Assembly (NCBI GenBank): GCA_050733695.1 | Contig: JBOHTO010000034.1 | Span: 1-33,641 of the forward strand | DNA: 33,641 nucleotides | DNA from: JBOHTO01 sp050733695 | GTDB taxonomy: Bacteria > Gemmatimonadota > Gemmatimonadetes > Gemmatimonadales > Gemmatimonadaceae | Reading direction: 5' to 3' | Shown: in pieces, positions 29,567-33,641 of the stretch | Layout of the letters: each line of letters begins with the position of its first letter | How positions within the stretch are numbered: the first letter of the stretch is position 1 | Notes under the pieces: model-generated | Seen by the model: the letters and a program-made list of their open reading frames with translations, nothing else | Told to the model about the DNA's origin: nothing | Databases searched by the model: none | Position numbers and translations under genes: made by a program

Positions 29567-32500
29567 TCAGGCAGCCCCGTCCGATGGCGGATCAGCCTTC
29601 CTATCGGTCGCGCTCGCGGCGAACCGCGTCCGGATGAACTCCTGGGCGCTCCCGGGAGAGAGCTTCACGGTCCCGGGCCCGCTGCGCACGAAGAAGTCGC
29701 CCGCCGGCGCTGCCTCCATATCCTTCCACTTCAGGAAGACGGGCTCCGGACTCCGCTGGCAGCTAACAACGCACACCGTCCTGCCCTGCACGATCTGCGT
29801 CTTGGGGTCGATGCAGGTGCCGGCTCGATCACCGAGGCCATTGCGCACGACCTGGGCAAGGTGGCGCATGAACTTGTCGTCGCTGTCGAGCTGGTCTTTC
29901 TCGATGCCGATGATCGATCCGTCGTCCGCCACGCCGATGAGGAGATCGCCGCCCTCCGTATTGAGGAACGCAGCGATGGTCTTGAGCACGGCGTGAGTGA
30001 CGACCTTGTCGTCCTGGCGGTCCTCCCTGAGGTTCCAGCGCAGCGTCGACTTGAACTCGAGCGTCTTCGACTCGCCACGCTGGATCAGCTCCTCGGCGCT
30101 GCGGTGCGCGCGCAGATACTGGTCGAAGAGAAAGTTCTTGATGGCCTCGCCGAAGGCGCGGTCGTCAGTGATACGCTTGTAGAGATCGAAGTTCGAGTCG
30201 ACGATCTCCTGGATCACGTGCTCGACCTTCTGATCGAAGGTGAGTCGCACGTTCTCCCGCGTATTTACCCTGGCCGCGGCGTCGAGCGCGGCGTCGTCGT
30301 CGAGCTTCTCCATCATCTGGCCCAGCGTCACGCGATGCTCTGGGCCGAGGTTGAGCCCGAAGCGCTCGTTCAGCTCGGCAATGATGTGGGAGAGGGTCTC
30401 CAGCTCCTCCGCGTCGACGCCGTACCCGCTCTTCGTACTCACGGGATCCAGCACACCCGGCCGGCGCTCCAGGGCGATCTTGCCGCTGCCGGTCTGCTGG
30501 ATGCGGTAGGACTCCATGTCGATGTTCTGCTGTACCTCGCGCGGCAGCTCCTCGCGGTCGGCGGGCAGCAGCCTCCGCAGGTGGCGCGCGAAGACGTAGA
30601 GCTTCTCGAGGTCGGCGTCGGCGAAGGTCAGCACCTGTGCGAGAAAGGCGTACAGCCGCACGTAGTCGGTGAGATGACCGCGGAAATCCCGCTGCTGCTC
30701 CTCCGGGAGCTCCCTGAAGCGTTCCACCACCGGGCCGAGCACGGCGTAGAGCCGATCCTGCGTCGCCCTGATGTCGAAGTACACCCTGGCGAAGGCATCC
30801 ACATCGGCCTCGGTGTGCACCGGGTACGCGGCGAGACGGGACTGGACCTCGTAGAGAAGGTTGGGTTCGGTCGCCTCCGACAGCAACGTCGTTTCGTAGT
30901 ACGGCTCGAACGCGGCCCTGATGTCATCGGACTCGTTGGCGAAGTCGAGCACCATCGTGCCCTTCTTCTCGGCGTGCGTTCGGTTGAGCCGCGAGAGAGT
31001 CTGCACGGCGCCCACGCCGCCGAGCTTCTTGTCCACGTACATCGTGTGGAGCAGAGGCTGGTCGAAGCCGGTCTGGAACTTGTTGGCGACAATCAGGAAG
31101 CGATACGCAGGCTGCTCGAATGTCCTCGCGGTCTGCGCCTCGGGGAAGCCGTTCATGTTCGACTCCGTGTACGACTGACCGCCGTCCTGCACCGTGCCCG
31201 AGAAGGCCACGAGCGCCTTGAACGGGTAGCCTCGCTCGGTCAGGTACCTGTCCACCGCCAGCCTGTAGCGCACGGCGTGCAGCCGCGAGCGGGTGACGAT
31301 CATCGCCTTCGCCCTGCCGCCGATCTCGCCCTGCACCTTCGCCGCAAAGTGCTCGACGCAGATCTTCACCTTCTCGCCGATGGCGTGCGGGTGCAGCGCG
31401 ACGAACGACTTGAGGAGGTACTCGGCCTTCGTCCTGTCGTAGCGCGGGTCGTCCTCGACCTTCTTGAGCAGCCGCCAGTAGGCCTTGTAGGTCGTGTAGT
31501 TCGCGAGCACGTCGAGGATGAACCCTTCCTCGATCGCCTGGCGCATGCTGTAGAGATGGAAGGGCGCGAACTTCCCGTCGGCGCGTCTGGTTCCGAAGAG
31601 CTCGAGCGTCCTGGGCTTGGGAGTGGCGGTGAAGGCGAAGGTCGAGAGGTTGGGCAGCCGCCCGCGCTTCTGCATCTCGGCCAGGATCGTGCCCTCCAGC
31701 TCCTCCCCGGGCGTCTCGGCGCCGGCCTCCTCGCGCTCCGCCGCTTCCAGCGAGTCGGAGGCGAGCACGGCCTTGAGGCTCTTGCTGCTCTCGCCCGACT
31801 GCGACGAGTGCGCTTCGTCCACGATCAGCGCGAAGCGTTTGCCAGGCAGCTCGCCGATCTCCTTCGCGATCACCGGGAACTTCTGCAGCGTGGTGACGAT
31901 GATCGTCTTGCCCGACTCGAGCGCGTCCTTGAGCTGGCGCGAGGTGGTGTCGATGTTCTCCACCACGCCGAGCGTCTGCTCGAACTGGCGCATCGTTGTC
32001 TGGAGCTGGCGATCGAGCACACGCCGGTCGGTGACGACCACGATGGAGTCGAAGACGCGCCGATCGGCTGCGTCGTGCAGGGTGCTTAGCTGGTGGGCGA
32101 GCCAGGCAATGGTGAAGCTCTTGCCACTGCCGGCCGAGTGCTGGATGAGGTAGCGCTGGCCCACACCCGCCGAGCGTGCGTCGGCGACGAGCTTGCGCAC
32201 GCAGTCGAGCTGCTGGTAGCGCGGGAAGATGAGGAAGCGCTTGCCGGTCTTGCGCCCCTTCCCGTCCTCTCCCTCGACCTCGTGGATGAACTGGCGCACG
32301 AGGTCGAGCACGCTGTCGCGTGCCCAGGTCTCATCCCAGAGGTAGGCGGTGGCGTAGCCGCTGCGCGTGGGCGGCACGGGCGGGTTGCCGGCGCCGCCGT
32401 ATTTCCCCTGGTTGAAGGGGAGGAAGCGCGTCTTCGGCCCCGCGAGTCGGGTGGTGACGTAGACCAGGTCCGGGTCCACCGCGAAGTGCGCGAGGCAGCG

Positions 32501-33124
32501 GCCGTAGGCGAGGAGTGGCTCGCGCGGATCGCGGCAAGTCTTGTACTGCCGGATCGCATCCTCGACATCCTGGCCGCTTAGCGGGTTCTTGAGTTCGGCG
32601 GTGAAGACGGGCAAGCCGTTCAGGAAGAGTACGAGATCGAGGCAGTTCTCATTCCTCGTGCTGTAGCGGATCTGGCGAATGACGGAGAACAGGTTCGCCG
32701 CGTGCAGGCGTCGCGTTTCCTCGTTGAGCCCGCTCGCGGGCCGGAAGTAGGCGAGCCGGAACTTGACTCCCGAGTCCTTGATGCCGCTGCGCAGTACGTC
32801 GAGCGCGCCGCGCCGCTCGATCTCGGCGGCGAGGCGCTTCAGGAACTGGTCCTTCACCGCGGCGCCGTGGTGCTGCGCGAGCTTCTCCCACTCCCTGGGC
32901 TGCGTGGCGAGCACGAAGTCCACCACGTCGCGCGGCAAGAGGCAGAGCATGCGTTCGTAGTCCTCGGGCTTGCGGCCGCGGTAGCCGCCCGGCGGCATCT
33001 CACCGTAGGGCGGCGGCGTCTCGCGCACGGCGATCGTGTCGCCGGCACAGGCGTCCGGGCCGAACTGCAGCAGGCCGCATTCGATCGCGTCCTCGAAGGA
33101 GCGTTCGGAGATGTCGGGGCTCAT
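29567..33124 (-). CDS. hsdR: Type I restriction enzyme R subunit fused to a C-terminal AlbA_2/Schlafen-type domain
   Basis: 1185 residues. The N-terminal HsdR nuclease domain has Asp163, Glu177 and Lys179 in CLDLVLFLNGLPVFTAELK, plus the IRQYKT motif. The translocase follows: Walker A HSAGSGKS (329-336), DEAH at 436-439, FTATP (498-502), then later helicase motifs around KFQTGFDQPLL and LSRLNRTHAEKKGT. A helical C-terminal region follows. From about residue 1012 a further domain begins: ELIQRGESKTLEFKSTLRWN, then FLNTEGGDLLIGVADDGSII and GIEKDQLDSDDKFMRHLAQV, typical of the AlbA_2 (Schlafen AAA_4-like) domain with its E-FK and GG-LLIGV-D-G motifs. The ATG overlaps the hsdS stop by four bases. 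The nuclease and motor sites look intact. Confidence 0.9.
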   Translation of the reverse strand: MSPDISERSFEDAIECGLLQFGPDACAGDTIAVRETPPPYGEMPPGGYRGRKPEDYERMLCLLPRDVVDFVLATQPREWEKLAQHHGAAVKDQFLKRLAAEIERRGALDVLRSGIKDSGVKFRLAYFRPASGLNEETRRLHAANLFSVIRQIRYSTRNENCLDLVLFLNGLPVFTAELKNPLSGQDVEDAIRQYKTCRDPREPLLAYGRCLAHFAVDPDLVYVTTRLAGPKTRFLPFNQGKYGGAGNPPVPPTRSGYATAYLWDETWARDSVLDLVRQFIHEVEGEDGKGRKTGKRFLIFPRYQQLDCVRKLVADARSAGVGQRYLIQHSAGSGKSFTIAWLAHQLSTLHDAADRRVFDSIVVVTDRRVLDRQLQTTMRQFEQTLGVVENIDTTSRQLKDALESGKTIIVTTLQKFPVIAKEIGELPGKRFALIVDEAHSSQSGESSKSLKAVLASDSLEAAEREEAGAETPGEELEGTILAEMQKRGRLPNLSTFAFTATPKPRTLELFGTRRADGKFAPFHLYSMRQAIEEGFILDVLANYTTYKAYWRLLKKVEDDPRYDRTKAEYLLKSFVALHPHAIGEKVKICVEHFAAKVQGEIGGRAKAMIVTRSRLHAVRYRLAVDRYLTERGYPFKALVAFSGTVQDGGQSYTESNMNGFPEAQTARTFEQPAYRFLIVANKFQTGFDQPLLHTMYVDKKLGGVGAVQTLSRLNRTHAEKKGTMVLDFANESDDIRAAFEPYYETTLLSEATEPNLLYEVQSRLAAYPVHTEADVDAFARVYFDIRATQDRLYAVLGPVVERFRELPEEQQRDFRGHLTDYVRLYAFLAQVLTFADADLEKLYVFARHLRRLLPADREELPREVQQNIDMESYRIQQTGSGKIALERRPGVLDPVSTKSGYGVDAEELETLSHIIAELNERFGLNLGPEHRVTLGQMMEKLDDDAALDAAARVNTRENVRLTFDQKVEHVIQEIVDSNFDLYKRITDDRAFGEAIKNFLFDQYLRAHRSAEELIQRGESKTLEFKSTLRWNLREDRQDDKVVTHAVLKTIAAFLNTEGGDLLIGVADDGSIIGIEKDQLDSDDKFMRHLAQVVRNGLGDRAGTCIDPKTQIVQGRTVCVVSCQRSPEPVFLKWKDMEAAPAGDFFVRSGPGTVKLSPGSAQEFIRTRFAASATDRKADPPSDGAA

Positions 33125-33641
33125 GCAGCTTCCTCCCGCACGTCGATCTTGCCAGTCACCGTTGCGGAGATGAGCGCGGTGCGGAGTTCCTTGAGGTGGT
33201 CGATGGCCTCGCGGACCTTGGCGATGAGGGTGTCGATGTGCGCGGTCTCCCGGTCGAGGAACGCGGCGATGGCGCGTTGCTCAGAAAGCGGAGGGGCGAC
33301 GAACGGCAGATACCCGACCTCTTCTTGATCAAGGATTGGTAGCGTGGTGCTTGGTGCGATTCCACGAAGCACAGGCTCCAGTCTCTTGAGCTGGTAGCCA
33401 CCATACCTCGCGTGCACCCGACTCACATCGAAGGTGACCCCAGTGATCTGCTGGTTGCATGATCCGGGTTGCTCCATTATCGCAACCTTCCCGATCGTTG
33501 CTCCGATCGTGACAACCACCGCGGATCCTGACTCGAACACTCGCGCTGAGCCTTGTACGACCGCGCTCTCTGATATGAACTTCATTGGAGCTTGAAGCGG
33601 CAAGTCATCAGCGAAACTCCCAGGCCCGTACCATGCGATAG
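33121..33641 (-). CDS. hsdS: Type I restriction enzyme specificity subunit, C-terminal part (cut by window edge)
   Basis: The frame is open at the right edge; a TTG at 33603 is an internal codon, not the start, because the frame continues upstream with AWYGPGSFADD. It reads MKFISESAVVQGSARVFESG, then VTIGATIGKVAIMEQPGSCN, QQITGVTF and PFVAPPLSEQRAIAAFLDRE, ending in a long coiled-coil-like helix (TLIAKVREAIDHLKELRTAL). This is the second target-recognition domain and the conserved terminal helix of HsdS, the DNA-sequence-reading subunit. Its stop overlaps the hsdR start by four bases. hsdM is expected beyond the window on the same strand. Confidence 0.88.
   Translation of the reverse strand, partial: IAWYGPGSFADDLPLQAPMKFISESAVVQGSARVFESGSAVVVTIGATIGKVAIMEQPGSCNQQITGVTFDVSRVHARYGGYQLKRLEPVLRGIAPSTTLPILDQEEVGYLPFVAPPLSEQRAIAAFLDRETAHIDTLIAKVREAIDHLKELRTALISATVTGKIDVREEAA

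Noticed and set aside
29564..32089. An 841-codon open frame on the plus strand over hsdR
   Set aside because: It is the antisense shadow of hsdR; the minus strand has all restriction-translocase motifs in order.
1..33641. tRNA or rRNA genes
   Set aside because: No cloverleaf-type GGTTC..A arm patterns or rRNA-like conserved segments were recognised by eye; a covariance scan was not possible.

Overview
This is a high-GC bacterial chromosomal window. Conserved genes sit in short, tightly spaced operons, separated by accessory patches full of broken genes. The combination of secreted S9 peptidase, DUF5916 outer-membrane protein, UPF0182 membrane protein, UbiB kinase, paired ALDH genes with deoC, and very high GC suggests Gemmatimonadota or a related environmental lineage. 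That placement is inference; no rRNA or other phylogenetic marker lies in the window.

Layout. 1-2795 (minus): lipoprotein, NAD-type isocitrate/isopropylmalate dehydrogenase, metallophosphoesterase and the start of a glutaryl-CoA-type acyl-CoA dehydrogenase, which runs off the left edge. 2911-3029: two 49-bp repeats. 3050-5410 (plus): S9 prolyl-oligopeptidase-like peptidase. 5483-6974 (plus): a fused remnant of a small conserved protein and a ParA ATPase, then an intact VapBC-like toxin-antitoxin (TA) pair. 7292-10495 (minus): MFS transporter, a DUF433/DUF5615 TA-like pair whose toxin is frameshifted, and an HMGL-like (isopropylmalate/homocitrate synthase family) enzyme. 10661-11944 (plus): M20 metallopeptidase. 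11976-13978 (minus): four-cluster ferredoxin, cupin and sugar nucleotidyltransferase. 14056-18829 (plus): UbiB/ABC1 kinase and a UPF0182 membrane protein. 18836-22130: an accessory strip with direct repeats, a ParE-type TA remnant, two VOC proteins, a stray UbiB fragment, a DUF4440 protein, a GNAT acetyltransferase and a decayed hicAB pair. 22147-25519 (minus): deoC plus two aldehyde dehydrogenase genes, the second a catalytically empty half that resembles a split ALDH16. 25696-28095 (plus): DUF5916 protein. 28228-29480 (minus): a defence-like island in decay (DUF499-like, DUF2283, DUF4258, DUF1156-like and DHFR-like pieces). 29567-33641 (minus): type I restriction genes hsdS (partial) and hsdR, the latter carrying a C-terminal AlbA_2/Schlafen-type domain.

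How it works together. Most functional neighbours are translationally coupled through 4-base ATGA overlaps: metallophosphoesterase/dehydrogenase, cupin/nucleotidyltransferase, DUF4440/GNAT, deoC/ALDH/ALDH-half, DUF4258/DUF2283 and hsdS/hsdR. The deoC-ALDH operon would cleave deoxyribose 5-phosphate and oxidise the acetaldehyde released. The main theme of the accessory regions is decay: one intact TA pair, at least three damaged TA modules, a broken ParA locus and a collapsed methylase/ATPase island beside an apparently intact type I restriction gene with an unusual fusion. All homology assignments were made by reading the sequence, without database searches.
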